From positions 108,842-172,841 of the forward strand of contig NZ_RDBE01000007.1 in the NCBI RefSeq assembly GCF_003674065.1: DNA of 64,000 nucleotides, read 5' to 3'. The position numbers and the translations under genes were made by a program. The notes under the pieces are model-generated. The model did no database searches. It saw only the letters and a list, made by a program, of their open reading frames with translations, and was not told where the DNA came from. The DNA comes from Nocardioides mangrovicus. GTDB lineage: Bacteria; Actinomycetota; Actinomycetes; Propionibacteriales; Nocardioidaceae. Positions 54,377-63,668 of this stretch are shown here, piece after piece. Position 1 is the first letter of the stretch. Each line of letters opens with the position of its first letter.

Positions 54377-55149
54377 CCGCTGTCCGTGACGACACCCAGG
54401 GCGATGTCGAGACCGACACCGAGGAGACCGTGCCGGTGCTCGCCCGTCGGCGACCGCGTCGACGCCCCCTGCGCCACGGTCTGCGCCGGCATCGCTGGTT
54501 GCGCTGGGTCGCCGGCGTCGTGGTGCTGGTGCTGCTGGCGGGCTCGGCCTACGCCGTGTGGTTCTCCGACCTGCTCACCGCGCGTCGCACGGTGGTCACC
54601 GGCAACTCCTACCTCTCGGGCGTCGCCGTCACCGGCCAGGCCCAGGTGCCGCTGGGCCGGCCCCTGGCCCGCGTCGACCTGGAGGCGATCCGGCAGCGGG
54701 TCGGGTCGATGCCGGCGGTGAGGTCGGTCCAGGTCAGCCGCGACTGGCCGCACGAGGTGCGGATCAAGATCACCGAGCGCACCGCGGTCGCCGTGGTGGA
54801 GGTCGCCGGCCACCTGCGGGGGCTCTCCTCCGACGGCGTGCTGTTCCGGCCCTACGACTCCCGCCCCGCCGGACTACCCGAGATCCGCGACAGCGGCGAC
54901 GCCGACACCGCCGCACTGCGCGAGGTCGCCGACGTGGTGTCGTCCCTGCCTGCCGGCGTCCTGGCCAAGGTCGACCACGTCTCGGTCGCCACCGTCGACC
55001 AGATCACCCTCACCATGCGCAGCGGCCGCACCGTGGTGTGGGGGAGTGCGACGGACTCGGCCCAGAAGGCCGCCGTGCTGGCAGTGCTGCTCACGAGGGA
55101 CAGCAAGCAGATCGACGTATCGGTGCCCGGCCGGCCTACAACGCGTTGA
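54373..55149 (+). CDS. ftsQ: Cell division protein FtsQ
   Basis: 258 aa bitopic protein: acidic then Arg-rich cytoplasmic N-terminus, one membrane helix (about 44-65), POTRA domain (about 68-137, ARRTVVTGNSYLSGVAV) and FtsQ domain (EVRIKITERTAVAVVEV). Last gene of the mraZ operon; a strong hairpin follows 6 nt after the stop. Confidence 0.93.
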   Translation: MTAVRDDTQGDVETDTEETVPVLARRRPRRRPLRHGLRRHRWLRWVAGVVVLVLLAGSAYAVWFSDLLTARRTVVTGNSYLSGVAVTGQAQVPLGRPLARVDLEAIRQRVGSMPAVRSVQVSRDWPHEVRIKITERTAVAVVEVAGHLRGLSSDGVLFRPYDSRPAGLPEIRDSGDADTAALREVADVVSSLPAGVLAKVDHVSVATVDQITLTMRSGRTVVWGSATDSAQKAAVLAVLLTRDSKQIDVSVPGRPTTR

Positions 55150-55155
55150 GTGAGC

Positions 55156-55188
55156 ACCCGGTGCGCTCGCGCAGCGAGCTCACCGGGT
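55156..55188 (+). terminator. Terminator after ftsQ
   Basis: ACCCGGTG-c-GCTCGC / gca / GCGAGC-t-CACCGGGT: 14 paired bases with one mismatch and a 3-nt loop, right after ftsQ. No T-run, as is usual in high-GC actinobacteria. It separates ftsQ from ftsZ. Confidence 0.7.
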
Positions 55189-55323
55189 AGGAGCCGAGGC
55201 GTCGGATCCCGTTGGTCCTGCCCGTCGGGCGAAGCCCGCATCCAGGGCCGGCGAGATGCGACACCTGGGCGAGACCACCAGCAGTCGTGATGTCCGCGCC
55301 ATGAGCGGTAGGGCGGGGTTGGT

Positions 55324-55395
55324 CTGAGACCTCGGGCACGGGGTTCTGAACCAGGGGCACGGGGGTCTGAACCAGGGGCACGGGGGTCTGAAACC
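55324..55395. repeat. Tandem 21-nt repeat
   Basis: Two perfect 21-nt copies (55346-55366 and 55367-55387; core CTGAACCAGGGGCACGGGGG), a degenerate copy before (55324-55345) and a partial one after (from 55388). Confidence 0.75.
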
Positions 55396-55400
55396 AGCGG

Positions 55401-55480
55401 CAATGCGACGCCTCACCACCCAAGACCAGCGGCAACGCGACGCCTCAGGACGCAAGACCAGCAAGAACCCGACGTCTCAG
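55401..55480. repeat. 32-nt-period intergenic repeat, copy 2
   Basis: GACGYCTCA cores at 55407, 55439 and 55471, exactly 32 nt apart, with AAGACCAGC shared at the middle of the first two units. The same core and spacing occur at 14672-14714. Confidence 0.6.
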
Positions 55481-55567
55481 CACGACGTCCAAGAATTGTC
55501 GGGTCGTCCCCGCGTGTCCTCCCGGCCTGTGCGAGGGGGCTACCTACGTTGGTCCTGCGACCACAGG

Positions 55568-55599
55568 TTGACATAACTATAACCCTCTACTTGAAGGTT
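55568..55599 (+). promoter_or_regulatory. ftsZ promoter region
   Basis: AT-rich island containing TTGACA (55568-55573), TATAAC (55578-55583) and an imperfect inverted repeat AACCCTC-TACTT-GAAGGTT (55581-55599). The -35/-10 pairing is not ideal, so the exact start is uncertain, but this is the only promoter-like stretch before ftsZ. Confidence 0.5.
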
Positions 55600-55662
55600 A
55601 AGGTTCATCGACGACCGGCGCGTCGCTCCCAGATTTCGACCCACATGACCGGGAGGCACCCC

Positions 55663-56925
55663 GTGGCAGCACCCCAGAACTACCTCGCCGTCATCAAGGT
55701 CGTCGGTATCGGCGGCGGCGGTGTGAACGCGGTCAACCGCATGATCGAGGTCGGGTTGAAGGGCGTGGAGTTCATCGCCATCAACACCGACGCCCAGGCC
55801 CTGCTGATGAGCGACGCCGACGTCAAGCTCGACATCGGCCGCGAGCTGACCCGCGGGCTCGGCGCCGGCGCCAACCCCGAGGTGGGGGGCAAGGCGGCCG
55901 AGGATCACGCCGAGGAGATCGAGGAGGTGCTCAAGGGCGCCGACATGGTCTTCGTGACCGCCGGCGAGGGCGGCGGCACCGGCACCGGTGGAGCCCCCGT
56001 CGTGGCCAAGATCGCCCGCTCGCTGGGCGCGCTGACCATCGGCGTCGTCACCCGCCCGTTCGCTTTCGAGGGCCGGCGTCGCGCGGGCTCGGCCGACGAG
56101 GGCATCGAGAAGCTCCGCGAGGAGGTCGACACCCTCATCGTCATCCCCAACGACAAGCTGCTCTCGATCTCCGATCGCAACGTCTCCATGCTCGACGCCT
56201 TCAAGCAGGCCGACCAGGTGCTCCTGCAGGGCGTCAGCGGCATCACCGACCTGATCACCACCCCGGGCCTGATCAACCTCGACTTCGCCGACGTGAAGTC
56301 GGTGATGTCCAACGCCGGCTCGGCGCTCATGGGCATCGGCTCCGCCCGCGGGGAGGACCGCGCGGTCTCGGCCGCCGAGATGGCGGTCTCCAGCCCGCTG
56401 CTGGAGGAGTCGGTCGACGGCGCCCACGGCGTCCTGCTCTCCATCGCCGGCGGCTCCGACCTCGGCCTGTTCGAGATCAACGAGGCCGCGGCCATGGTCT
56501 CCGAGGCCGTGCACCCCGACGCCAACATCATCTTCGGCGCCACCATCGACGACGCCCTGGGCGACGAGGTGCGCGTCACCGTCATCGCCGCCGGCTTCGA
56601 CGGGGGCCGGCCCAAGCGCCGCGAGCCCGAGTCGGGGCGTCGGCTGGTGCCGCAGCAGACCCAGGCCGAGACCCGCGCCGCCGCGGCCGCGTTGCGCCGA
56701 CCCGGCGAGGGCCAGGCCGACGCCGGTGCGAACAAGCCGCCGGCCCCGGCCGAGCTGGCCAAGCAGCGCGGCGAGGCCGAGCCGGAGCAGCGGACCGAGA
56801 CCCCGGAGTCGCGTGAGCCGCGCGAGACCGTCAGCGTCGGCACCCGGCCCACGCGACCGGCGCCGTCGCAGCCCAGCGCCGCCGGCGAGGGCGACGACCT
56901 CGACGTCCCGGACTTCCTCAAGTAG
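55663..56925 (+). CDS. ftsZ: Cell division GTPase FtsZ
   Basis: 420 aa tubulin homologue: [17 protein letters not shown], signature [16 protein letters not shown]7-loop region [11 protein letters not shown], unstructured Glu/Pro/Ala linker (about 325-410) and the C-terminal peptide DLDVPDFLK that binds SepF and other partners. Polymerises into the Z-ring. GTG at 55663 has GGGAGG (55651-55656) 6 nt upstream; ATG at 55645 is less likely. Confidence 0.96.
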   Translation: MAAPQNYLAVIKVVGIGGGGVNAVNRMIEVGLKGVEFIAINTDAQALLMSDADVKLDIGRELTRGLGAGANPEVGGKAAEDHAEEIEEVLKGADMVFVTAGEGGGTGTGGAPVVAKIARSLGALTIGVVTRPFAFEGRRRAGSADEGIEKLREEVDTLIVIPNDKLLSISDRNVSMLDAFKQADQVLLQGVSGITDLITTPGLINLDFADVKSVMSNAGSALMGIGSARGEDRAVSAAEMAVSSPLLEESVDGAHGVLLSIAGGSDLGLFEINEAAAMVSEAVHPDANIIFGATIDDALGDEVRVTVIAAGFDGGRPKRREPESGRRLVPQQTQAETRAAAAALRRPGEGQADAGANKPPAPAELAKQRGEAEPEQRTETPESREPRETVSVGTRPTRPAPSQPSAAGEGDDLDVPDFLK

Positions 56926-56939
56926 GTCAGACTGGCGAC

Positions 56940-57668
56940 GTGTTCGCCGCCCGTGACCGACTCGGCCGCGTCGAGGTGGCCTTCACCGACCGCCACGGCG
57001 GCGTCAGCCACGCGCCGTTCGACTCGTTGAACCTGGGCTTCGGCGGCGGGCCCGACCGTGACGAGCCGGCCGCGGTGGCCGAGAACCACCGGCGGGTCCT
57101 GGCGGCGTTCGCCCCCGGAGCCCGGTGGCTGGACCTCGACCAGGTGCACGGGGCGCACGTCGTGGTGGCCGAGGAGCACGCCGGACCCGGCCGCCCCCGT
57201 GGCGACGCGCTGGTCACCACCTCCCACGACGTCGTGCTGCTGGCCCGCGCTGCCGACTGCGTACCGGTGCTGCTGGCCGATCCCGACGCCGGGGTCGTGG
57301 CGGCCGTGCACTCCGGGCGGCCCGGCGTGGCCAAGGGCGTGGTGCCGGCCGCCGTCGCCCGGATGCGCGAGCTCGGCGCACGCGACATCACCGGCTGGGT
57401 CGGCCCGCACGTGTGCGGGGCCTGCTACGAGGTGCCCGCCGACCTCCAGGAGGAGGTGGCGACCCTCGAGCCGGCCACCCGGGCCACCACGAGCTGGGGC
57501 ACGCCGGCCCTCGACATCGGCGCCGGCGTGCGCGCCCAGCTGGCCCGCGCCGACGTCGCGGTGGTCGACCTCTCGCGCTGCACCCGCGAGAGCGAGGACC
57601 TGTTCTCCTACCGCGGCGAGGGCCCGCGGTCGGGACGGCTGGCCGGGCTGATCCGGTTGGTGGCATGA
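56940..57668 (+). CDS. pgeF: Peptidoglycan editing factor PgeF (YfiH/laccase-domain)
   Basis: 242 aa: [30 protein letters not shown] (His), [10 protein letters not shown] (Cys), [15 protein letters not shown] (His; usually HAGWRG, here Pro replaces Trp). Zn-dependent; removes wrongly incorporated residues such as L-Ser from muropeptide precursors and has purine nucleoside activity. GTG start 14 nt after ftsZ; ATGA with yggS. Confidence 0.9.
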   Translation: MFAARDRLGRVEVAFTDRHGGVSHAPFDSLNLGFGGGPDRDEPAAVAENHRRVLAAFAPGARWLDLDQVHGAHVVVAEEHAGPGRPRGDALVTTSHDVVLLARAADCVPVLLADPDAGVVAAVHSGRPGVAKGVVPAAVARMRELGARDITGWVGPHVCGACYEVPADLQEEVATLEPATRATTSWGTPALDIGAGVRAQLARADVAVVDLSRCTRESEDLFSYRGEGPRSGRLAGLIRLVA

Positions 57669-58372
57669 GCGAGGCGATGCGGCGCGACGAGCTCGCCGCG
57701 AACCTGGCGGCGGTGCGGTCCCGGGTCGACGCCGCCGCGGCCGCCGCCGGCCGAGACGCGGCCGGCATCCGGCTGGTCGTGGTCACCAAGTTCTTCCCCG
57801 CCGCCGACGTGCGCACGCTGGCCGGGCTCGGTGTCGCCGAGGTGGCCGAGAGCCGTCATCAGGAGGCCTCGCAGAAGACCGCCGAGCTCGCCGACCTGGA
57901 GCTGGTCTGGCACTTCGTGGGCAACCTGCAGAGCAACAAGGCGGCCGCGGTCGCGGGCTACGCCGACGTCGTGCAGTCGGTCGACCGGCGCAAGCTGCTC
58001 GCCCCGCTCTCGCGCGGCGCGCACGAGCGAGGCCGGCCGCTGGAGGTGACCGTGCAGGTGCAGCTGGACGCCGAGCCCGACGCCGCTCGCGGCGGTGCGC
58101 GTCCCGAGGAGGTCGCCGCCCTGGCCGACGCCGTCGCCGCCACCGAGGGCCTGCAGCTGCGTGGCCTGATGGCCGTCGCGCCGCTGGGCGAGCCACCCGC
58201 ACCCGCCTTCGACCGGTTGGCCCGGCTGGCGGCCCGACTGCGCGAGGACCACCCGGAGGCGACGTGGATCTCAGCCGGGATGAGCGGCGACCTGGAGCAG
58301 GCCGTGTCCGCGGGCGCGACACTCCTGCGTGTCGGGAGCGCGGTCCTCGGTCCGAGGCCCTCTGCTCGGTAG
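57665..58372 (+). CDS. YggS-family PLP-binding homeostasis protein
   Basis: 235 aa fold-type III PLP protein: [22 protein letters not shown] (PLP Lys), [47 protein letters not shown]. Controls PLP and amino-acid balance. Its stop overlaps TAGTGT (58370-58375), a probable sepF -10. Confidence 0.93.
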   Translation: MSEAMRRDELAANLAAVRSRVDAAAAAAGRDAAGIRLVVVTKFFPAADVRTLAGLGVAEVAESRHQEASQKTAELADLELVWHFVGNLQSNKAAAVAGYADVVQSVDRRKLLAPLSRGAHERGRPLEVTVQVQLDAEPDAARGGARPEEVAALADAVAATEGLQLRGLMAVAPLGEPPAPAFDRLARLAARLREDHPEATWISAGMSGDLEQAVSAGATLLRVGSAVLGPRPSAR

Positions 58373-58413
58373 TGTCCTGGACAGGCAGGCAGTCCAGCGG
58401 AGGAGAGCTCGTC

Positions 58414-58935
58414 ATGGCCGGCACGATGCGCAAGATGGGGGTCTACCTCGGCCTGCTCGAGGACGGTGACCCCTACTACGAGGGCTCCTACGACGACGAG
58501 TCGGCCCACGTCTCGCAGCAGCAGTCCGTCCAGCACACGTCGGCGTCGGCCGGCGTCCCCGAGGACAGCCGTGCGGTCTCGCGTCTCGACGAGCGGCGCC
58601 GACCGGTCAGCCCGGTGAGCGAGAGCGGCCCGGCGCCGTCGGCGCGCGTGGCGTCGATGTCGCGCATCACCACGCTGCACCCGCGGACCTACAACGAGGC
58701 GCGGGTGATCGGTGAGAACTTCCGCGACGGCGTGCCGGTGATCATGAACCTCTCGGAGATGTCCGACGGCGACGCCAAGCGGCTGGTGGACTTCGCCGCG
58801 GGTCTGGTCTTTGCCACCCGTGGCACCATCGAGCGTGTGACGAACAAGGTGTTCCTGCTCTCGCCCCCCAACGTCTCCGTGGCCGCCGAGGACAAGCAGC
58901 GGATCGCCGAGGGCGGCTTCTTCAACCAGAGCTGA
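58414..58935 (+). CDS. sepF: Cell division protein SepF
   Basis: 173 aa: N-terminal membrane-binding helix ([18 protein letters not shown]), a disordered linker, and the SepF core (about 85-165, [26 protein letters not shown] and [16 protein letters not shown]). Anchors FtsZ to the membrane in actinobacteria, which lack FtsA. GGAGGAG is about 8-14 nt before the ATG. Confidence 0.94.
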   Translation: MAGTMRKMGVYLGLLEDGDPYYEGSYDDESAHVSQQQSVQHTSASAGVPEDSRAVSRLDERRRPVSPVSESGPAPSARVASMSRITTLHPRTYNEARVIGENFRDGVPVIMNLSEMSDGDAKRLVDFAAGLVFATRGTIERVTNKVFLLSPPNVSVAAEDKQRIAEGGFFNQS

Positions 58936-58940
58936 CGCCG

Positions 58941-59231
58941 ATGGCCGTCATCGGGACCGTCCTCTCCTCGGTGGTCCTGCTCTTCATCCTGCTGCTCTTC
59001 GCGCGGTTCGTCATGGACTGGGTGCAGGTCTTCGCCCGCGACTGGGTGCCGCACGGCTTCTCGCTGGTGGTGCTCGAGGCGATCTACTCGGTCACCGACC
59101 CGCCGATCAAGGCGGTCCGCAAGGTGCTGCCGCCGATCCGGCTGGGCGCGATGGCCCTGGACCTCAGCCCGCTCATCGTGCTGCTGATCGCCTACATCCT
59201 GCTGCGACTGATCGGCGTCGTCTTCGGCTGA
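58941..59231 (+). CDS. YggT-family membrane protein
   Basis: 96 aa, two hydrophobic helices with the family motif in YSVTDPPIKAVRKVLPPIRLGAMALDLSPLIVLL. Role unknown, conserved next to sepF and divIVA. ATG 5 nt after sepF. Confidence 0.9.
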   Translation: MAVIGTVLSSVVLLFILLLFARFVMDWVQVFARDWVPHGFSLVVLEAIYSVTDPPIKAVRKVLPPIRLGAMALDLSPLIVLLIAYILLRLIGVVFG

Positions 59232-59339
59232 GCCGGGCCGCACGACGTCGTGGCCGATCGGGTACCCGCTGGGTCGTGGCCATTTGAGTCCGGTGTGATA
59301 GATGTGACGGAAGTTGCCCTACGGCACGACGAATATGGC

Positions 59340-59345
59340 TATTCT
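59340..59345 (+). promoter_or_regulatory. -10 element TATTCT for divIVA
   Basis: TATTCT in a local AT-rich patch about 54 nt before the ATG; TTGCCC at 59314-59319 is a poorly spaced -35. Confidence 0.4.
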
Positions 59346-59398
59346 GATCATGAATCGGCCCTCATCAGGCCACGACTAAGCAGAGGTTGGGTGTTGTC

Positions 59399-60259
59399 AT
59401 GCCGTTGACGCCTGAGGACGTGAGCAACAAGAGGTTCACGCCGGTGCGGCTGCGCGAGGGCTACGACATGGGGGAGGTCGACCAGTTCCTCGACGAGGTC
59501 GAGAACGAGCTGGACCGGCTGATCAAGGAGAACAACGACCTGCGCGAGAAGCTGCGCGTCGCGCAGGAGACCGCCTCGAGCGCCCCGGCCGCGACCGCGG
59601 CCCCGGCGGCACCGACCGTCGTCGAGCAGGCCCCCGAGCCCGAGCCGGTGGCCGCGGCCCCCGAGCCCGAGCCCGAGCCCGAACCGGAGCCCGAGCCGGA
59701 GCCCGAGCCCGTCGTGCAGGCCCCCGAGCCGGAGCCCGAGCCGGAGCCCGCTCCGGTGGTGGCCGCTGCTCCCGCGGCGCCGCAGGAGATCCGGGTGACC
59801 ACGGCCGCCGAGGCCTCCACCGCCGCCGCGCGGCTGCTCGAGATCGCCACGAACAACGCCGACCAGATGCTCGCCGAGGCTCAGGCCGACGCCGAGCGCC
59901 TGGTCGAGGACGCCCGCAGCCAGGCCGAGCGCCTGGAGAGCGAGTCCAAGCTGCGCGCCGACCGGCTCGAGTCCGACGCCCGCACCCGCTCCCAGATGCT
60001 CGACTCCGAGACCGCTGAGCGGCGCAACCAGCTCTTCGGCGACCTGGAGAAGGAGAAGGGCCGCCTCGACACCGAGATCGAGAACCTGCGGGCCTTCGAG
60101 CGCGAGTACCGCAGCCGGCTGAAGTCCTACTTCACCCAGCAGCTCTCCTCGCTGGAGAACAACGACGCCAACGCGGCGCCGGCCGGTGTGTCCTCGCTCG
60201 ACAGCGGGGGAGAGGCGCCCAAGCGGCTGCGCTCCCTGCTCGGCGACGACGAGTACTAG
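59399..60259 (+). CDS. divIVA: DivIVA/Wag31 polar growth scaffold
   Basis: 286 aa. N-terminal DivIVA domain [34 protein letters not shown], first coiled coil to about 60, an Ala/Pro/Glu linker with long (EP)n runs (about 75-125), and a second coiled coil (about 145-255). Binds negatively curved membrane and directs polar wall synthesis. ATG at 59399. Ends in the terminator at 60270. Confidence 0.94.
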   Translation: MPLTPEDVSNKRFTPVRLREGYDMGEVDQFLDEVENELDRLIKENNDLREKLRVAQETASSAPAATAAPAAPTVVEQAPEPEPVAAAPEPEPEPEPEPEPEPEPVVQAPEPEPEPEPAPVVAAAPAAPQEIRVTTAAEASTAAARLLEIATNNADQMLAEAQADAERLVEDARSQAERLESESKLRADRLESDARTRSQMLDSETAERRNQLFGDLEKEKGRLDTEIENLRAFEREYRSRLKSYFTQQLSSLENNDANAAPAGVSSLDSGGEAPKRLRSLLGDDEY

Positions 60260-60269
60260 ATCGACGTCT

Positions 60270-60310
60270 CGAGAGCGGGCCACCTGAGGAAATCAGGTGG
60301 CCCGCTCTCG
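60270..60310 (+). terminator. Perfect 18-bp hairpin terminator after divIVA
   Basis: Stem 60270-60287 pairs fully with 60293-60310, loop GGAAA. Only a short GTTACG follows. Ends the ftsZ-divIVA unit just before ileS. Confidence 0.85.
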
Positions 60311-60327
60311 TTACGCTGACTGGTGCG

Positions 60328-63300
60328 ATGAGCTACCCCAAGGCCGCCACCGGCGACTCCACCTCCGTCCCCGCCAGCCCGCGCTTCCCCGACCTCGAGC
60401 GGGCCGTGCTGGCCTACTGGGAGGCCGACGACACCTTCCGCGCCAGCGTCGAGCAGCGCTCGGCCGGTGAGGACGGGGCCAACGAGTTCGTCTTCTACGA
60501 CGGCCCGCCCTTCGCCAACGGTCTGCCGCATTACGGCCACCTGCTCACCGGCTACGTCAAGGACCTCGTCCCCCGCTACCAGACCATGCGCGGGCGGCGC
60601 GTCGAGCGGCGGTTCGGCTGGGACACCCACGGCCTGCCCGCCGAGCTCGAGGCGATGCGCCTGAACGGCATCAAGACCACCGACGAGATCCTCGAGCTGG
60701 GTATCGAGAAGTTCAACGACGCCTGTCGCGCCTCGGTGCTCAAGTACACCGACGAGTGGCGCGAGTACGTCACGCGTCAGGCGCGCTGGGTCGACTTCGA
60801 CCACGACTACCGCACGCTCAACGCCGACTACATGGAGTCGGTGATCTGGGCCTTCTCCCAGCTGCACGAGAAGGGCTTCGTCTACGAGGGCTTCCGGGTG
60901 CTGCCCTACTGCTGGAACGACGAGACGCCGTTGTCGAACCACGAGCTGCGCATGGACGACGACGTCTACCAGATGCGCCAGGACCCGGCCGTCACCGTCG
61001 GCTTCGAGATCACCAGTGAGGGGCCGTTCGAGGGCGTCAAGGTGCTGGTGTGGACCACGACGCCGTGGACGCTGCCCTCCAACCTCGCGGTGATGGTGGG
61101 CGAGGACATCGACTACGTCGTCGTCGCGGTCGAGGGCACCCGCTACCTCCTCGCCGAGCCGCGGCTCTCGGCCTACGCCCGCGAGCTGGGCCAGGACCCC
61201 GAGGTCGTCTGGCGCGGCCGGGGCGCCGAGCTGCTCGGGCTGACCTACGACCCGCCGTTCTCCTACTACCGCGGTCGCAGCGGTGCGTTCCGGCTGGTAC
61301 CGGCCGAGTTCGTCACCACCACCGACGGCACCGGGCTGGTGCACACCGCGGGCGCGTTCGGTGAGGACGACAAGGTGGTCACCGACCGCGAGGGCATCGA
61401 GCCGGTGATGCCGGTGGGCAAGGACGGCCGCTTCACCGCGCCGGTGGAGGAGTACGCCGGGATGCTGGTCTTCGACGCCAACCTCCACGTCATCGACGAC
61501 CTCAAGAGCACCGGCGGCTCGGTCACGCCCGGCACCGTCCTGGTGCGCCGCGAGACCTACGACCACTCCTACCCGCACTGCTGGCGCTGCCGCGAACCCT
61601 TGATCTACAAGGGCGTCTCGTCGTGGTTCGTGGAGGTGACGGCGTTCAAGGACCGGATGGTCGAGCTCAACCAGGACATCCGCTGGGTGCCCGACCACAT
61701 CCGCGACGGCCAGTTCGGCAAGTGGCTGGAGAACGCCCGCGACTGGTCCATCACCCGCAACCGGTTCTGGGCCACCCCGGTGCCGGTCTGGGTCAGCGAC
61801 GACCCCGCGTACCCGCGCACCGACGTCTACGGCTCCTTCGCCCAGATCGAGGCCGACTTCGGCCGGCTGCCGCGCAACCGCGACGGAGAGGTCGACCTGC
61901 ACCGGCCCTGGGTCGACGAGCTCACCCGGCCCAACCCCGACGACCCGACGGGCGCCAGCACCATGCGCCGGGTCAGCGACGTGCTCGACGTGTGGTTCGA
62001 CTCCGGCTCGATGCCCTACGCCCAGGTGCACTACCCCTTCGAGAACGAGCAGTGGTTCACCCACCACTACCCGGGCGACTTCATCGTCGAGTACATCGGC
62101 CAGACCCGCGGCTGGTTCTACACCATGCACATCCTGGCCAGCGCGATCTTCGACCGTCCCGCCTTCGAGAACTGCCTCAGCCACGGCATCGTGCTGGGCT
62201 CCGACGGTCAGAAGATGTCGAAGTCGCTGCGCAACTACCCCGACGTCTCCGAGGTCTTCGACCGCGACGGCGCCGACGCGATGCGCTGGTTCTTGATGGC
62301 CAGCCCGATCCTGCGCGGCGGGAACCTCATCGTCACCGAGCAGGGCATCCGCGACGCCGTGCGCCAGGTGCTGATCCCGCTGTGGAACAGCTGGTACTTC
62401 TTCGCCCTGTACGCCAACGCGGCGGGCGTGGACGCGACGCCCGGCACGGACTCCGCCGACCCGCTGGACCGCTACCTGCTGGCCAAGGCCCGTCAGTACG
62501 TGTCCCAGATGACCCAACAGCTCGACGAATACGCCGTCGCCGACGCCTGCGAGACCACCCGCACCTTCGTCGACGTGCTCACCAACTGGTACATCCGTCG
62601 CTCCCGCGAGCGGTTCTGGTCGACCGACGGCGAGGCCGACGCCCGGTCCGGCGCCGCCGCGTTCGGCACTCTGGCCACGGTGCTCGACGTGGTGTGCCGG
62701 GCGGCCGCGCCCCTGCTGCCGCTGGTCACCGAGGAGATCTGGCGCGGGCTGACCGGCGAGCGGTCGGTGCACCTGACCGACTACCCGACTCCCGAGGAGC
62801 TGCCGGCCGACGACGCCCTGGTCGCGGCCATGGACCAGGTGCGCGAGGTGTGCTCGGCCGCCTCGGCGCTGCGCAAGGCGGGCGGGCTGCGCACCCGGCT
62901 GCCGCTGGGCTCGCTGACCGTCGTCGTGGCCGACCCCGACGCGCTGGCCGGCTTCGACGACATCGTCGAGGCCGAGGTCAACGTCAAGGCGGTCCGGCGT
63001 GTGGCCCTCGACAGCGACGAGGCTGCCGGCTACGGCGTCTCGCAGCGCCTCAGCGTCAACGCCCGCGCGGCCGGACCCCGGCTCGGCAAGGACGTGCAGG
63101 TCGCGATCCGGGGCGCCAAGTCCGGCGACTGGTCGCACGAACCCGACGGCTCGGTCGTGGCCGGCGGGCTGGCGCTGGTCGAGGGCGAGTACGAGCTGGA
63201 GACCGTGGCCGCCGGCGGCCAGGAGGGCGTCGCCACGGGCGTGCTGCCCGGAGGTGGCTTCGTCGTGCTGGACACCGTGGTCACCGACGAGCTCGCGGCC

Positions 63301-63534
63301 GAGGGCCTGGTCCGCGACCTGGTCCGCACCGTGCAGCAGGCTCGTCGCGACGCCGACCTGGACGTCTCGGACCGGATCGTGCTCAGCGTCGCGGCAGACC
63401 CGGAGCTGGCCGCCGCACTGACCGAGCGGACCGACCTGGCCGACCTGGTGCGTCGCGAGACGCTGGCCACGGAGCTGGTGGTCGAGCCGACCGGCTCGGG
63501 CGAGGCGACCGTGCAGGTCCGCAAAGTCGACTGA
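60328..63534 (+). CDS. ileS: Isoleucine--tRNA ligase
   Basis: 1068 aa class I synthetase. HYGH at 68-71 (HIGH motif), editing domain with [21 protein letters not shown] at 629-633, anticodon-binding domain and a long C-terminal region. Size and sequence point to the eukaryote-like type 2 enzyme. No T-box leader: only 17 nt separate the terminator from the ATG, with TACGCT (60312-60317) as a possible -10. Confidence 0.96.
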   Translation: MSYPKAATGDSTSVPASPRFPDLERAVLAYWEADDTFRASVEQRSAGEDGANEFVFYDGPPFANGLPHYGHLLTGYVKDLVPRYQTMRGRRVERRFGWDTHGLPAELEAMRLNGIKTTDEILELGIEKFNDACRASVLKYTDEWREYVTRQARWVDFDHDYRTLNADYMESVIWAFSQLHEKGFVYEGFRVLPYCWNDETPLSNHELRMDDDVYQMRQDPAVTVGFEITSEGPFEGVKVLVWTTTPWTLPSNLAVMVGEDIDYVVVAVEGTRYLLAEPRLSAYARELGQDPEVVWRGRGAELLGLTYDPPFSYYRGRSGAFRLVPAEFVTTTDGTGLVHTAGAFGEDDKVVTDREGIEPVMPVGKDGRFTAPVEEYAGMLVFDANLHVIDDLKSTGGSVTPGTVLVRRETYDHSYPHCWRCREPLIYKGVSSWFVEVTAFKDRMVELNQDIRWVPDHIRDGQFGKWLENARDWSITRNRFWATPVPVWVSDDPAYPRTDVYGSFAQIEADFGRLPRNRDGEVDLHRPWVDELTRPNPDDPTGASTMRRVSDVLDVWFDSGSMPYAQVHYPFENEQWFTHHYPGDFIVEYIGQTRGWFYTMHILASAIFDRPAFENCLSHGIVLGSDGQKMSKSLRNYPDVSEVFDRDGADAMRWFLMASPILRGGNLIVTEQGIRDAVRQVLIPLWNSWYFFALYANAAGVDATPGTDSADPLDRYLLAKARQYVSQMTQQLDEYAVADACETTRTFVDVLTNWYIRRSRERFWSTDGEADARSGAAAFGTLATVLDVVCRAAAPLLPLVTEEIWRGLTGERSVHLTDYPTPEELPADDALVAAMDQVREVCSAASALRKAGGLRTRLPLGSLTVVVADPDALAGFDDIVEAEVNVKAVRRVALDSDEAAGYGVSQRLSVNARAAGPRLGKDVQVAIRGAKSGDWSHEPDGSVVAGGLALVEGEYELETVAAGGQEGVATGVLPGGGFVVLDTVVTDELAAEGLVRDLVRTVQQARRDADLDVSDRIVLSVAADPELAAALTERTDLADLVRRETLATELVVEPTGSGEATVQVRKVD

Positions 63535-63606
63535 ACTACGCCAGATCAGGCGCATCCGCGCAGGTCAGGCGGGCAGCTTTCGCCCCTCGGGGTGCGGTGC
63601 GGCGTG

Positions 63607-63635
63607 TTGTCCACCCGGACCCGGCGACATATCCT
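63607..63635 (+). promoter_or_regulatory. Promoter before the Lys/Ala-rich gene
   Basis: TTGTCC (63607-63612), 17-nt spacer, TATCCT (63630-63635); leader of about 27 nt with GGGAGAGG. Confidence 0.6.
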
Positions 63636-63668
63636 CATCCGCGTTTCCTGCGGGAGAGGGTGCGAGTG

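Larger units (their letters stand above)
55189..55567. other. Gene-free, repeat-bearing ftsQ-ftsZ spacer
   Basis: Most of the 513-nt gap between ftsQ and ftsZ. It holds tandem repeats and 32-nt-period repeats listed separately, and a direct repeat CGTTGGTCCTGC at 55210-55221 and 55547-55558 that brackets them. Minus-strand open frames here lack a start signal and consist partly of the translated repeat, so I do not call a gene. Confidence 0.6.

Noticed and set aside
55136..55435. Minus-strand 99-codon frame in the ftsQ-ftsZ spacer
   Set aside because: Its sequence is largely the translated 21-nt repeat, with no ribosome binding site and no family.
55401..55490. Regular repeats resembling a CRISPR array
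   Set aside because: Only three cores, the intervals are similar to each other instead of unique spacers, and there are no cas genes.
60311..60327. T-box riboswitch for ileS
   Set aside because: Only 17 nt lie between the terminator and the start, too short for a T-box.
60256..63555. A very long open frame antisense to ileS
   Set aside because: It mirrors the G/C codon bias of ileS; the plus frame has complete synthetase motifs and the antisense protein has none.
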